Source: Lactobacillus sp. PV034
GTDB lineage: Bacteria; Bacillota; Bacilli; Lactobacillales; Lactobacillaceae
Length of the DNA: 64,000 bases
Direction: 5' to 3'
Assembly (NCBI RefSeq): GCF_014522305.1
Contig: NZ_CP041982.1
Span: forward strand, 1,245,001 to 1,309,000
The first letter of the stretch is position 1; each line of letters begins with the position of its first letter. The notes beneath the pieces were generated by a model. That model saw only the letters and a program-made list of their open reading frames with translations. It was not told the origin of the DNA and ran no database searches. The position numbers and the translations under genes were made by a program. Shown here piece by piece: positions 8,098-16,807 of the stretch.

Positions 8098-8475
8098 TTA
8101 TTTCACAATAACTTTTCCATGGAACATATCCATACCACAAGCAAAGTTGTAAGTACCGACTTTATCTGTGGGAATATTCACACTTGTGACAGGTTGTTTA
8201 GTTAAATCCTCATTGACTCCTAATTGCTCAAAAACAACGTGTGATAAGCAAGCAGTAGAATCTTTTAAATCAAAGTTTACCTGCGCAGGAACACCCTTTT
8301 TTAAGACGACTGTAGAAGGAGAGTACCCACCATTAACAATGATCGTAGCTGTTTGTTCGTCGTTGACGATGACTGAATCTTGGGCATTTTCTTTGTGTGG
8401 ACCAAAAAACCACCAAAGAATAAAGGCAATAAGAATAACACCAACGATTATTGAAATAATTTGTCCGATTCCCAT
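8098..8475 (-). CDS. Membrane-anchored cupredoxin-like protein
   Basis: 125 residues. The N-terminus MGIGQIISIIVGVILIAFIL is one membrane helix followed by WWFFGPH, with the remainder a cupredoxin domain. Probable metal ligands are Cys in ACLSHVVFEQLG and [10 protein letters not shown] at the C-terminus. The helix lacks a lipobox, so it is likely an anchored protein with its domain outside. It is the first gene after copY (10 nt gap) and probably binds copper at the cell surface to buffer it or pass it on. AGGAGGT precedes the ATG. Confidence 0.8.
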   Translation of the reverse strand: MGIGQIISIIVGVILIAFILWWFFGPHKENAQDSVIVNDEQTATIIVNGGYSPSTVVLKKGVPAQVNFDLKDSTACLSHVVFEQLGVNEDLTKQPVTSVNIPTDKVGTYNFACGMDMFHGKVIVK

Positions 8476-8485
8476 AATTTACCTC

Positions 8486-8923
8486 CTAACAATTAACATT
8501 TTCTTTTAAACAATTGCATGCTACTACTTCAGGGGCAGTCGGCATTTTCTTATCAATTTCTGACTTAATTTTTTCTAGATCTGCTTTTGAAATAGGAGAG
8601 TCTTTAACTAAGTTAAAAATGACATCTCCCTTATTCATATTGCAGATTCGATTTAAAAGCTCTTTGGTGGCATCAAACATCATATCTGTTTGAGTAACAG
8701 TAGGGAGATAAAGAAAACCTCTACCATCTTGTTTGGCTTCGAGGAGACCTTTTTTAGTTAATCTACGAATTAAAGTTTTTATTGAAGAATCAGACCAAGT
8801 TTTTTTAGCTTGAATTTGGTCGATGATCTCTTTGGTGTGGGCTTGCTTTAAAGTCCAGATAATACGCATAATTTCCCATTCAGCATCAGAAATATCTGTA
8901 CTTGATAATTTCTCTTTTTCCAT
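8486..8923 (-). CDS. copY: CopY/TcrY-type copper-responsive repressor
   Basis: 145 residues of the BlaI/MecI/CopY winged-helix family: DAEWEIMRIIW and the recognition helix region SDSSIKTLIRRLTKKG at about 45-60. The C-terminus is CNCLKENVNC. Classical CopY ends in CxCx4CxC, which swaps Zn for Cu(I) and releases DNA. Here the third Cys is Val, leaving three Cys. It heads the leftward copper operon and two TACAnnTGTA boxes lie in its promoter, so autoregulation is very likely. AGGAGC precedes the ATG. Confidence 0.9.
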   Translation of the reverse strand: MEKEKLSSTDISDAEWEIMRIIWTLKQAHTKEIIDQIQAKKTWSDSSIKTLIRRLTKKGLLEAKQDGRGFLYLPTVTQTDMMFDATKELLNRICNMNKGDVIFNLVKDSPISKADLEKIKSEIDKKMPTAPEVVACNCLKENVNC

Positions 8924-8940
8924 GACTTGCTCCTTTCGTT

Positions 8941-8979
8941 TACAATTGTAATCATAATTAATAAGTTTACATTTGTCAA
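8941..8979 (-). promoter_or_regulatory. copY operon promoter with two cop boxes
   Basis: The leftward promoter is TTGACA (8979-8974), a 17-bp spacer, then TATGAT (8956-8951). A perfect cop box TACAATTGTA (8941-8950) lies just after the -10. A second box TACATTTGTC (8968-8977), one base off consensus, overlaps the -35. Repressor bound to both would block the polymerase. Confidence 0.9.
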
Positions 8980-8989
8980 CGATAAAACT

Positions 8990-9022
8990 TTAAAAAAACC
9001 ATCTAGAACTTACTAGATGGTT
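8990..9022 (-). terminator. Terminator after the deformylase-like gene
   Basis: Stem AACCATCTAG with CTAGATGGTT, and a T-run in the leftward direction (A-run 8992-8998 on the given strand). It ends just upstream of the copper promoter. Confidence 0.88.
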
Positions 9023-9027
9023 AAAAA

Positions 9028-9441
9028 CTAAATCAAAATACCATTACAGTGATCAATTTCATGTTGAATTACTTCAGCAGTAAAATCAGAGAATTGTTGC
9101 TCATGAGTTTCAAAATTTTCGTTTTGGTATTTTACGGTAATATTCTTAAAGCGTTTGGTAGCTCTTTGTCCACTAAGAGAAAGACAACCTTCTTGGGTAA
9201 GATATTCGTCTGAAGCCGCAATAATTGTAGGATTAAGCATAACTATGGGTAAAGGGCCAATAAAGAGGGCAATAATCCGTTTGTGTTGGCCAATCATATT
9301 AGCTGCTAGGCCAGCAGCCTTATTTTTGTTAGCTAGTAAAGTATCTTTTAAATCTTGAGCAATTGTTAAATCTGCTTGTTTAGCAGGAGTCGATTTTATA
9401 CTTAAGGTTAATTGATTATGAATAATGTTTTGTTGAGTCAT
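9028..9441 (-). CDS. Peptide deformylase-like protein, motif I altered
   Basis: 137 residues with the three deformylase motifs: motif I as GLAANMIG, motif II EGCLSL (metal-ligand Cys) and motif III QHEIDHCNG (HExxH). Deformylases remove the formyl group from new proteins. The Gln of motif I (GxGLAAxQ), which helps stabilise the transition state, is Met here, while Cys and both His are kept. At 137 aa it is shorter than type I or II enzymes (about 165-185 aa). It may be weak, specialised or act on other formyl peptides. Its stop at 9028 is followed by a terminator, and it starts 2 nt after the purine permease gene, so they share a transcript. Confidence 0.82.
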   Translation of the reverse strand: MTQQNIIHNQLTLSIKSTPAKQADLTIAQDLKDTLLANKNKAAGLAANMIGQHKRIIALFIGPLPIVMLNPTIIAASDEYLTQEGCLSLSGQRATKRFKNITVKYQNENFETHEQQFSDFTAEVIQHEIDHCNGILI

Positions 9442-9443
9442 TT

Positions 9444-10751
9444 TTACCCCATATTTGTGATTAAGAAAAAGATGATAAAGAGAACAAATAAAAAGTACAT
9501 CATTGGTGAAACTTCTTTATAGCGCTTAGAAGCAATCATAGTAATAGGATAGGCAATCATTCCTAAAGCTAGACCGTCAGAAATAGAGTAAGTTAGTGGC
9601 ATACCAACTACTACTAAGAATGATGGAAAAGCAATTTCAAATTTATCCCAATTAATATATTTCAAATTTCCAGCCATTAAAACTCCAACAATAATTAAAG
9701 CAGGAGCAGTAACTGTTGTTGGAATAACAGCAAGTAAAGGACTAAAAATCATGGCAATCAAGAAAAAGATCCCAACGAAAATAGCTGTTAAACCAGTTCT
9801 ACCACCCATGGCAATTCCAGCACTAGATTCTACTGAAGTACCAAGAGGAGCAGTTCCTAAAACTGAACCTTCAACCATAGCAAGTGAGTCTGAAAGAAAA
9901 GCTTTTCCAATGTGAGGGATTTTTCCGTTTTTATCTACCATACCAGCTTGCTGAGTCATTCCAATTAAGGTACCAGCAGTATCAAAGAAAGTTACTAATA
10001 GGAAAGTAACCACTACCATCCATAATTGGGCTGTATTAATGTCTTGAAGGTGGAAAACAGCTTGACCAAAAGTAGGCTTGATAGATGGGGGAGCAGAGAT
10101 AATTCCTTTAGGCATTGGAATTTGATTAATGGCAATGCCAAAACCAGCAGTAACAATCATCCCAATAAAAATAGAACCAGGAACCTTAGCTGCCATTAAA
10201 ATGACAGTTAAAATAAGACCAAACAAGGTAATCCAAATTTCAGGATTGTTAAAACTACCTAGCCCTACTAAAGAAGACTTATTATCAACAATAATTTTTC
10301 CGTTCTGAAGACCAATAAAGGCAATAAATAGACCGATTCCGGCAGAAATAGCATATTTTAAATCTTGTGGAATTGCATCGACGACTTTTTCACGCAATTT
10401 AAGCACAGTAATTAAAATAAATAAAATTGAAGCAACTAGTACAGAAGCAAGGGCAGTTTCCCAGGAAATACCCATCCCTACACAGACGTTGTAAGCAAAA
10501 AAGGCAGCACTGCCTAAAGTAGGTGCAAGGGCAATGGGATAGTTAGCAATTAGTCCCATCAATAGACAACCAATTGCAGTAGCAATTGCAGTTACGGTAA
10601 AGGCTGCGCCTTTGTTAATACCAGCTGCATGTAAGATATTTGGGTTAACAAATAGGATGTAGGAGAGACTGACAAACGTAGTTAAAGCAGCAATTAACTC
10701 ACGTTTAACAGTGGTATGAGCATCCGATAAATGAAAGAATTTTTCTAACAT
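9444..10751 (-). CDS. NCS2-family purine (adenine/guanine/hypoxanthine-type) permease
   Basis: 435 residues from ATG 10751 (GGAGG 9 nt upstream, preferred over TTG 10757). A polytopic protein of the AzgA branch of NCS2. Visible family signatures include ANYPIALAPTLGSAAFFAYN, FFDTAGTLIGM and the ESSAGIAMGGRTGL region. It imports a purine base with protons. It is closely related to the 11684-12994 protein across its whole length. It is cotranscribed with the deformylase-like gene. An imperfect GAACnnnnGTTC-type repeat lies near 10783-10795 upstream, but it lacks the CGAAC core of a PurBox. Confidence 0.88.
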   Translation of the reverse strand: MLEKFFHLSDAHTTVKRELIAALTTFVSLSYILFVNPNILHAAGINKGAAFTVTAIATAIGCLLMGLIANYPIALAPTLGSAAFFAYNVCVGMGISWETALASVLVASILFILITVLKLREKVVDAIPQDLKYAISAGIGLFIAFIGLQNGKIIVDNKSSLVGLGSFNNPEIWITLFGLILTVILMAAKVPGSIFIGMIVTAGFGIAINQIPMPKGIISAPPSIKPTFGQAVFHLQDINTAQLWMVVVTFLLVTFFDTAGTLIGMTQQAGMVDKNGKIPHIGKAFLSDSLAMVEGSVLGTAPLGTSVESSAGIAMGGRTGLTAIFVGIFFLIAMIFSPLLAVIPTTVTAPALIIVGVLMAGNLKYINWDKFEIAFPSFLVVVGMPLTYSISDGLALGMIAYPITMIASKRYKEVSPMMYFLFVLFIIFFLITNMG

Positions 10752-10844
10752 TTTCAATTTCCTCCGAATTATTAAAATTTATAAAGAACTTTGTTCTAAA
10801 GTGTAGCACAGAAATTGCATCATACCAGAACTTTTTTGCAAAAA

Positions 10845-10872
10845 TAAAAAGTCTGACATAAGTCAGACTTTA
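10845..10872 (-). terminator. Terminator after ribB
   Basis: Stem AAGTCTGAC / GTCAGACTT with a 4-nt loop, followed leftwards by TTTTTATTTTTGC. It separates ribB from the permease gene. Confidence 0.85.
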
Positions 10873-10875
10873 AAA

Positions 10876-11499
10876 TTAGTCATTATTTGTAAGTCGTACA
10901 TATTCTTGAAGTTGAGCAATAGTGAAATATGGTAAATGGTGTTCAGCGGCAAATTCCTTTAAGTAAGGACGACGAGCCATAGTACCATCTGGCTTGATTA
11001 TTTCACAAATATAAGCAACTTCTGGCTCTCCAGCTAAGCGGGTTAAAGTAATGGATGCTTCAGTATGACCATTACGTTCTAAGACGCCGCCATCTTTAGC
11101 AATTAGTGGGAAAATATGTCCCGGTCTAAAGAAATCTTTTGGTTTAGAATTTTCGTCTGCTAGATGCTTAATAGTTAAAGCACGATCAGCAGCTGAAATT
11201 CCCGTAGTGGTGTCTTTGTAATCCACACTAACAGTAAAGGCTGTTCCGTAAGGATCAGTGTTATCACCAACCATTGGGTTTAAGTTTAAGCGTTTAGCAA
11301 CTGATGTACCTACAGGTGCACATAAAAGTCCGCGGGCATTTTTGATAATAAAGTTAACATTCTCAGCAGTAACCTTACTGCCTAGGCCAATCATATCACC
11401 TTCGGCTTCACGATCTTCATCATCAGCTACGATAACTAAACCACCGTTTTTCATCCATTCAATTGCGTCTTTAATATTGTTCATTTCTTGAGTTGTCAT
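10876..11499 (-). CDS. ribB: 3,4-dihydroxy-2-butanone 4-phosphate synthase (standalone)
   Basis: 207 residues from ATG 11499, with GGAGAG 7 nt upstream. The acidic active-site motif DDEDREAEGD and the downstream YGTAFTVSVD and RPGHIFPL segments are intact, so it should convert ribulose 5-phosphate to the four-carbon riboflavin precursor. The GTP cyclohydrolase II domain usually fused in Firmicutes (RibBA) is absent, and no other rib gene is in the window. It stands alone between two purine permeases, and I find no FMN riboswitch in its 180-nt leader. It may be a remnant of the pathway or have another use. Identity is clear, physiological role is not. Confidence 0.92.
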   Translation of the reverse strand: MTTQEMNNIKDAIEWMKNGGLVIVADDEDREAEGDMIGLGSKVTAENVNFIIKNARGLLCAPVGTSVAKRLNLNPMVGDNTDPYGTAFTVSVDYKDTTTGISAADRALTIKHLADENSKPKDFFRPGHIFPLIAKDGGVLERNGHTEASITLTRLAGEPEVAYICEIIKPDGTMARRPYLKEFAAEHHLPYFTIAQLQEYVRLTNND

Positions 11500-11683
11500 C
11501 AATAATCTCTCCTTTAATTAGTACACTTGATTGTTATTTGTTAAAAGATAGATTATGTGGTGTCATAACAAGATTTAGTAATGAATTTAGCTAAAAATAA
11601 TGTAAAGTAATATGGCTTACATCTCTCCTTTATCAATCTAATTCAATATATTAAATTAAGTTAAAATAATTGTCAATTACGAC

Positions 11684-12994
11684 TTATTTTATATTAAGTA
11701 CCCACATAAAGATGATAAAGATGACGAATAAAGCCCACATTACAGGGGAAACTTCTTTTCCACGACGAGCAGAAACCATTGCAATTGGGTAAGTAATCAT
11801 TCCCCAAGCTAAGCCGTCAGAAATGGAATAGGTAAGTGGCATCCCAATTAAAATTAGAAATGCTGGTACTGCAATTTCCAATTTTTCCCAGTGAATTTGG
11901 GCAGTATTTTGAGCCATTAAGACACCAACGATAATTAAAGCTGGGGCAGTGACTTGAGTGGTAAAAATCCCAAGTAAAGGACTAAAAATCATTGAGATCA
12001 AAAAGAAAATAGCAACGAAAACAGCCGTTAAACCAGAACGACCACCTACTGCAATTCCGGCACTTGATTCTACGAAAGCTCCAACTGGTGAAGTACCAAA
12101 AATTGAACCAAAGAGCATGGCGGTAGAATCAGATGCTAAGGCTTTACCAACACGTGGCATTTTATTATTTTTCATTAAGCCAGCTTGTTGTGCCAAACCA
12201 ATTAAGGTTCCTGCAGTATCAAAGAAAGTAACTAATAAGAAGGTAAGAACAACAATCCACATTTGTAAGGTATTGATATCTTTAACGTGAAAAATAGCTT
12301 GCCCAAAAGTTGGAGCTAAACTTGGTGCTAAAGAAACAAATTTATGAGGGAGAGCAATTTGACCAGTACAAATACCAAAAATTGAGCCGGCAATCATTCC
12401 AATAAAAATTGCTCCCGGTACACCTAAAATCATTAAGACTATAGTTACTAATAATCCAAAGATAGTAATCCAAACTAAAGGATTATCTAGGGAACCAAGA
12501 CCAACTAAGGTCGAGCTGTTTTTAACAATTAGGCCACCATCTTGTAATCCTAAAAAGGCGATGAAGAGACCAATACCTGCTGAGATAGCATATTTTAAGT
12601 CTTGAGGAATAGCATCAATAATTAATTCACGTAATTTGAATAAGGTAATTAGAATAAAAATAATTGATGCAACAAAGACTGAAGCTAGCGCAGTTTGCCA
12701 TTTCACATGCATTCCAATACATACGGTATAAGCAAAGAAGGCATTAATTCCTAGCGCCGGTGCTTCACCAATTGGATAATTAGCAACAATTCCCATAATG
12801 GCTGTACCTAAAGCAGCTGCTAAAGCAGTAGCGGTAAAAACCGCACCTGTTGGCATGCCACTTGCACCTAAGACACTTGGGTTAACAAATAGGATATAAG
12901 ACATACTAATAAAAGTAGTTAATCCAGCTAAAAACTCGGTTCGAACGTTAGTACCTAACGTATCTAATTTAAAATATCTATTTAAAAAGTTCAT
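11684..12994 (-). CDS. NCS2-family purine permease, second paralogue
   Basis: 436 residues from ATG 12994 (GGAGATAAAATG), preferred over an upstream in-frame start at 13060. It carries the same landmarks as the 9444-10751 protein (FFDTAGTLIGL, SSAGIAVGGRSGL, IPQDLKYAISAGIGLFIAF), so the two arose by duplication and probably differ in substrate (hypoxanthine/guanine versus adenine, for instance). It is a single-gene unit. A palindrome resembling a PurR box lies 14-28 bp before the start codon, which fits control by purine supply. Confidence 0.88.
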   Translation of the reverse strand: MNFLNRYFKLDTLGTNVRTEFLAGLTTFISMSYILFVNPSVLGASGMPTGAVFTATALAAALGTAIMGIVANYPIGEAPALGINAFFAYTVCIGMHVKWQTALASVFVASIIFILITLFKLRELIIDAIPQDLKYAISAGIGLFIAFLGLQDGGLIVKNSSTLVGLGSLDNPLVWITIFGLLVTIVLMILGVPGAIFIGMIAGSIFGICTGQIALPHKFVSLAPSLAPTFGQAIFHVKDINTLQMWIVVLTFLLVTFFDTAGTLIGLAQQAGLMKNNKMPRVGKALASDSTAMLFGSIFGTSPVGAFVESSAGIAVGGRSGLTAVFVAIFFLISMIFSPLLGIFTTQVTAPALIIVGVLMAQNTAQIHWEKLEIAVPAFLILIGMPLTYSISDGLAWGMITYPIAMVSARRGKEVSPVMWALFVIFIIFMWVLNIK

Positions 12995-13007
12995 TTTATC
13001 TCCATAT

Positions 13008-13022
13008 CGAACATAATGTTCG
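13008..13022 (-). promoter_or_regulatory. PurBox-like palindrome
   Basis: CGAACATAATGTTCG is a perfect 7-1-7 inverted repeat built on CGAAC, the core of PurR binding sites in Firmicutes. A further TTCGTATTT-like half lies upstream near 13080. The position just before a purine permease supports the assignment. Confidence 0.65.
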
Positions 13023-13198
13023 TGTTCTATAATAATTTTAGGACTTTTTAAGTTTATCATTCATATAAACTGATGTAAATACGAATTATAAGTAATAGGG
13101 ATCAAAAATGTGAAAAAGATTACAAGCTTTATTAGTAAAATTATTTGTAAAAAGATGATATAACAAGTTTGAAGGATGAAGGAAAGAGGGTTTTTATA

Positions 13199-14449
13199 AT
13201 GACAGTTTATTACAAAGGATTTCCTCAAAGTACAAGAGAAAAGAAATTAAACATTGTAAACTTAAATGAATTAGAAAACGAAGCAAAATATTTAATTCCA
13301 GAAGCTGCATATTACTACATTGCTAGTGGTTCAGAAAATGAATGGACTTGGCGCAATAATACTCAAGCTTTTAATCATTTTCAAATTGTTCCAAGAGCAT
13401 TAACTAATCGTTCAAATCCAAGTACTGATACTACTTTTATGGGTATGGATTTGAAGACTCCAGTTATGATCAGTCCAATTGCATGTAATGGTATTGCTCA
13501 TGCAGAAGCTGAAGTTGATGTAGCTAAGGGTGCAAAAGCAGCTGGTGCCCTTTATAGTATGAGTACTTATGCTAATAAGAGTGTTGAGGATGTCCAAGAA
13601 GCTGTTGGTAAGTCACCAAGATTTTTCCAATTATATTTAAGTAAAAACTGGGACTTTAATAAAATGGTAATTACTGATGCTCTTAAAGCTGGATTTAGTG
13701 GCTTCTTCTTAACGGTTGATGCTACTGTTAGTGGTTACCGTGAAGCTAACTTACGTACCCACTTTACCTACCCAGTTCCATTAGCATTCTTTAACAAGTG
13801 GTCTGGTGGTAAAGGTGAAGGTCAAAGTGTAGCTGAAATGTACGCTTCTTCAGCTCAAAAGATCGGCCCAGAAGATATTAAGAAGATTAAGGAAATTGCC
13901 GGCGCTGATGTGCCTGTCTTTGTAAAGGGTGTTGAATGTGCTGAAGATGCCTTTTACGCAGTTGGTGCTGGTGCTGATGGTATTGTTGTTTCTAACCACG
14001 GTGGTCGTCAATTAGATGGTGGTCCAGCAACTATTGATGTTTTACCTGAAATTGCTAAAGAAGTTCACCACAGTGATCACCGTGTTCCAATTATTTTGGA
14101 TTCTGGTGTTCGTCGTGGTTCACACGTATTTAAGGCATTAGCACTAGGTGCTGACTTAGTTGGTATTGGTCGTCCATACTTATACGGCTTAGCATTAGGT
14201 GGTGCTCAAGGTGTTGAATCAGTAATTGATCAATTGAACAAGGAATTATTAATTGATATGCAATTAACTGGCTGCAAGACCATTGAAGATGTTAAACACG
14301 CTAAGATTGATCACATTTCTTACAGTGCTGATTGGGGCGTTTCTTCAACTAGTCCTAGCGTCATGAAACCTTACCCTGTAACCAAAGAAAATCAAATTGA
14401 AAAGGGTAGCGAAGCTGACGCTGAATCAGGTGCTTCAGAACACGAATAA
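13199..14449 (+). CDS. FMN-dependent alpha-hydroxy-acid oxidase (L-lactate oxidase type)
   Basis: 416 residues from ATG 13199 (AAAGAGGG upstream), preferred to an in-frame TTG at 13169. It is a TIM-barrel FMN enzyme: N-terminal YYYIASGSENEWTWR, PVMISPIACNG, FFLTVDATVSGYREANLR, and the active-site loop SNHGGRQLDGG with its catalytic His and Arg, then GVRRGSHVFKALALGAD and GIGRPYLYG. It matches lactate oxidase of lactic bacteria (lactate + O2 to pyruvate + H2O2). A C-terminal Glu/Asp/Ser-rich tail of about 25 residues is not part of the fold. A cre-like site (TGAAAAAGATTACA at 13111, one core mismatch) lies upstream, so catabolite control is possible. Codon choice suggests high expression. Confidence 0.88.
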   Translation: MTVYYKGFPQSTREKKLNIVNLNELENEAKYLIPEAAYYYIASGSENEWTWRNNTQAFNHFQIVPRALTNRSNPSTDTTFMGMDLKTPVMISPIACNGIAHAEAEVDVAKGAKAAGALYSMSTYANKSVEDVQEAVGKSPRFFQLYLSKNWDFNKMVITDALKAGFSGFFLTVDATVSGYREANLRTHFTYPVPLAFFNKWSGGKGEGQSVAEMYASSAQKIGPEDIKKIKEIAGADVPVFVKGVECAEDAFYAVGAGADGIVVSNHGGRQLDGGPATIDVLPEIAKEVHHSDHRVPIILDSGVRRGSHVFKALALGADLVGIGRPYLYGLALGGAQGVESVIDQLNKELLIDMQLTGCKTIEDVKHAKIDHISYSADWGVSSTSPSVMKPYPVTKENQIEKGSEADAESGASEHE

Positions 14450-14483
14450 AGATTAGAGATTTAAAAAGATTAAGAATATAAAA

Positions 14484-14515
14484 AAACAGAGCTGAGTTTC
14501 AGCTCTGTTTTTTTG
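14484..14515. terminator. Terminator, probably bidirectional
   Basis: Stem AACAGAGCTG / CAGCTCTGTT, loop AGTTT, with seven T on the right and A on the left. It can serve both the oxidase gene and the convergent kinase gene. Confidence 0.9.
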
Positions 14516-14525
14516 TTGTAGTAAA

Positions 14526-15215
14526 TTAAGCATCAAGGGTAAGATCATCTAATTTTTTATCCCAATCTGCTGGTAGTTTCCCAATTTCTTTAAGTTTAAG
14601 GACAATTTGATCGATAACTTTCTCACGATCAGCCTCATTTGCCATAAAGTCATACTTATCTCCATCAATAGTCATTTTTGGAGAATAGTCATACTTTTCA
14701 TACCATGGCTTATAGTAGCGTAATAAACGTTTGTAGTAATCTTCTAAAGTAGGATCATAACTCAGTTGTTCATAGTTACGACCACGTTTTTGAATTCGCT
14801 TAATCATCGTATCGTAAGAAACATCAATATGAACTAATAAATCTGGATGTTCTTTAGGCATACGATCTAATTCAGACATCATATTATTTAGTAATTCATA
14901 ATATGTATCTACTTCTTCTTTGGTGGCACGTCCAATGTCAGCATTCATTTGGAAGAAAAGAGCGTCTTCATAAATTGAACGATCAAGCACATTATTATCG
15001 TCCTCTAAAGCATGCTTAATACTTTGGAAACGTGTATTTAAGAAATAAACTTGCAATAGAAATGCGTATTTTTCTGGATTTTCATAAAATAATGGCAATA
15101 CAGGGTTGTCGTCTACACTTTCGTAAAAAGGTTTAGTATTTAAATATTTAGACAAAATTCCTGTAAGACTGGATTTACCGGCTCCAATAGGCCCGCTCAA
15201 TACAATAACTGTCAT
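14526..15215 (-). CDS. Deoxynucleoside kinase (dAK/dGK family), second of a pair
   Basis: 229 residues from ATG 15215 (AAGGA 5 nt upstream). P-loop GPIGAGKSS at the N-terminus, the [11 protein letters not shown] motif of the deoxynucleoside kinase family, and a lid with [11 protein letters not shown]. This is the family of the Lactobacillus deoxyadenosine/deoxyguanosine kinases, which work as a heterodimer made from two tandem genes. I cannot say from sequence alone which is dAK and which dGK. It phosphorylates imported purine deoxynucleosides for dNTP salvage, which fits the purine permeases nearby. It lies 32 nt after its partner in the same direction. Confidence 0.9.
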   Translation of the reverse strand: MTVIVLSGPIGAGKSSLTGILSKYLNTKPFYESVDDNPVLPLFYENPEKYAFLLQVYFLNTRFQSIKHALEDDNNVLDRSIYEDALFFQMNADIGRATKEEVDTYYELLNNMMSELDRMPKEHPDLLVHIDVSYDTMIKRIQKRGRNYEQLSYDPTLEDYYKRLLRYYKPWYEKYDYSPKMTIDGDKYDFMANEADREKVIDQIVLKLKEIGKLPADWDKKLDDLTLDA

Positions 15216-15247
15216 CACGATCCTTCTTTTTATAACTCTTCTATAGA

Positions 15248-15892
15248 TTAAAGATTACCAAGCTCTTTTAGTTTAGCATCAATCATTTTAATTACTTCTT
15301 TTTTGGCATTTTCATCTACAACAAAATCGTATTTATCACCATCAATAGCCATTTTTGGAGATTCGTCATAAGCTTCATACCAAGGCTCATAATATTTAAT
15401 GAGTCGTTCATAATAAGCCTTTAAACTGGGATCAGTTGATAGCTGCTCAAATGAACGGCCACGTTTTTGAATCCGTTTAAGCATTGTATCTAATGAAACA
15501 TGAATATAAATTAATAAATCTGGCTTTTTAGATGGGTTACCAGGCGTTTCAGCCATCATATTATGGAGAAGATTATCGTAAATTTTAAATTCGGTAGCGT
15601 CGGCGATATTGCTGTCTACATTCATTTTAAAAAATAGTGCGTCTTCATAAATTGAACGATCAGACACAGCATTCTTTTCTTGAACAGCCTGATTAATCTG
15701 AGCTAAACGGTGATTTAAGAGATAGACATTTAATAAAAATGTGTAATGGGACATGTCTTTATAATATAAAGGCAAAACAGGATTACTATCTACACCTTCA
15801 TAGAATCCTTGAGTTCCCAAATGTTCAGCTAGAATACCTGTTAAACTGGATTTGCCGGCTCCAATCGGCCCACTCAATACTATAACTGTCAT
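15248..15892 (-). CDS. Deoxynucleoside kinase (dAK/dGK family), first of a pair
   Basis: 214 residues from ATG 15892, chosen because the [16 protein letters not shown] start then matches that of its partner. An in-frame ATG at 15910 would add six residues. It has the same P-loop, [11 protein letters not shown] and [11 protein letters not shown] features but differs clearly elsewhere ([11 protein letters not shown] against [11 protein letters not shown]), so the copies have diverged as expected for the two subunits of the heterodimeric enzyme. Reaction: NTP-dependent phosphorylation of a deoxynucleoside. No terminator separates it from the second gene. Confidence 0.9.
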   Translation of the reverse strand: MTVIVLSGPIGAGKSSLTGILAEHLGTQGFYEGVDSNPVLPLYYKDMSHYTFLLNVYLLNHRLAQINQAVQEKNAVSDRSIYEDALFFKMNVDSNIADATEFKIYDNLLHNMMAETPGNPSKKPDLLIYIHVSLDTMLKRIQKRGRSFEQLSTDPSLKAYYERLIKYYEPWYEAYDESPKMAIDGDKYDFVVDENAKKEVIKMIDAKLKELGNL

Positions 15893-16074
15893 CACGTTCT
15901 TTCTATACAATATATTGTTTGCCTTACTAGTTTATTCCAAGATGTAGTGGGTAAACAAGAAAAATTTTAATTTTGTTCCACGAAAAAAAGTCAAGGCTTA
16001 ACCCGACTTTTTTGAAAAAATATTTTGTTACTGTTTGTGAAAAATTAAGAAATATTATTTTATTTGCTGTATTT

Positions 16075-16779
16075 TTAGCTTAATTTGTCTGCTGCAAGTG
16101 GATCACAAATTATTGTTACATCTGGATGATCTTGTAAAATTGATGCAGGAACTTTTTCAGTAACAGGTCCTTCGATCATAGCCTTAATTGCATCTTGTTT
16201 TGCCTTGCCAAATGCTAATAGGACAATCTTTTTACTATGCATAATTGATTTAATTCCCATACAAATTGCTTTGCGTGGAACGTCTTCAATTTTATCAAAA
16301 AATCTCGAATTTGCCTTGATAGTATTCTGAGATAATTCAACCACATGAGTTAAGCTACCAAAAGGAGTGCCAGGTTCATTAAAAGCGATATGCCCATTGC
16401 GTCCAATTCCTAAAATTTGAATATCTATTGGATTTTCTTCAATTATTTTGTTGTAGCGTTTTACTTCCTCATCAAGATTTTTAGCAAGGCCATTAGGGAT
16501 ATATGAGTGTTTGAATGGTTTTTTATCAAATAAGTGTTGCTGCATAAAGTAGTGATAACTTTGTTTATTATCTGGAGCTAAACCATAATATTCGTCTAGG
16601 TTAATGCTGAATATGTCTGAAAAATCGAGATCACTGTGTACCATTTTGGAATATAAAGGAAGTGGAGAGGATCCAGTGGCTAAGCCAAGTACTTTGGCAC
16701 CATTGGCCATACCGTTTTTGATAATTTCAAAAGCTTTGTCGCCACCTTCAATATTATTCTTTGTAATCATAAGCTTCAT
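16075..16779 (-). CDS. nagB: Glucosamine-6-phosphate deaminase
   Basis: 234 residues, the normal length for Firmicutes NagB. Landmarks are [13 protein letters not shown] (phosphate loop), [10 protein letters not shown] with the catalytic Asp, and [15 protein letters not shown] with the active-site His. It converts glucosamine 6-phosphate to fructose 6-phosphate plus ammonia, feeding amino sugars from mucin or cell wall into glycolysis. AAGGAGG is 8 nt before the ATG. No nagA is adjacent. A cre-like site sits upstream of its promoter. Confidence 0.94.
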   Translation of the reverse strand: MKLMITKNNIEGGDKAFEIIKNGMANGAKVLGLATGSSPLPLYSKMVHSDLDFSDIFSINLDEYYGLAPDNKQSYHYFMQQHLFDKKPFKHSYIPNGLAKNLDEEVKRYNKIIEENPIDIQILGIGRNGHIAFNEPGTPFGSLTHVVELSQNTIKANSRFFDKIEDVPRKAICMGIKSIMHSKKIVLLAFGKAKQDAIKAMIEGPVTEKVPASILQDHPDVTIICDPLAADKLS

Positions 16780-16807
16780 AATATAACCTCCTTATTGGTA
16801 TAGTCCA

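Noticed and set aside
11617..11628. Minimal ATG-TAA upstream ORF in the ribB leader
   Set aside because: The GGAGAG lies directly against the ATG, too close for initiation; mentioned only as an oddity under the ribB finding.
11503..11680. FMN riboswitch before ribB
   Set aside because: None of the conserved RFN-element sequence words is present in the leader on the coding strand.
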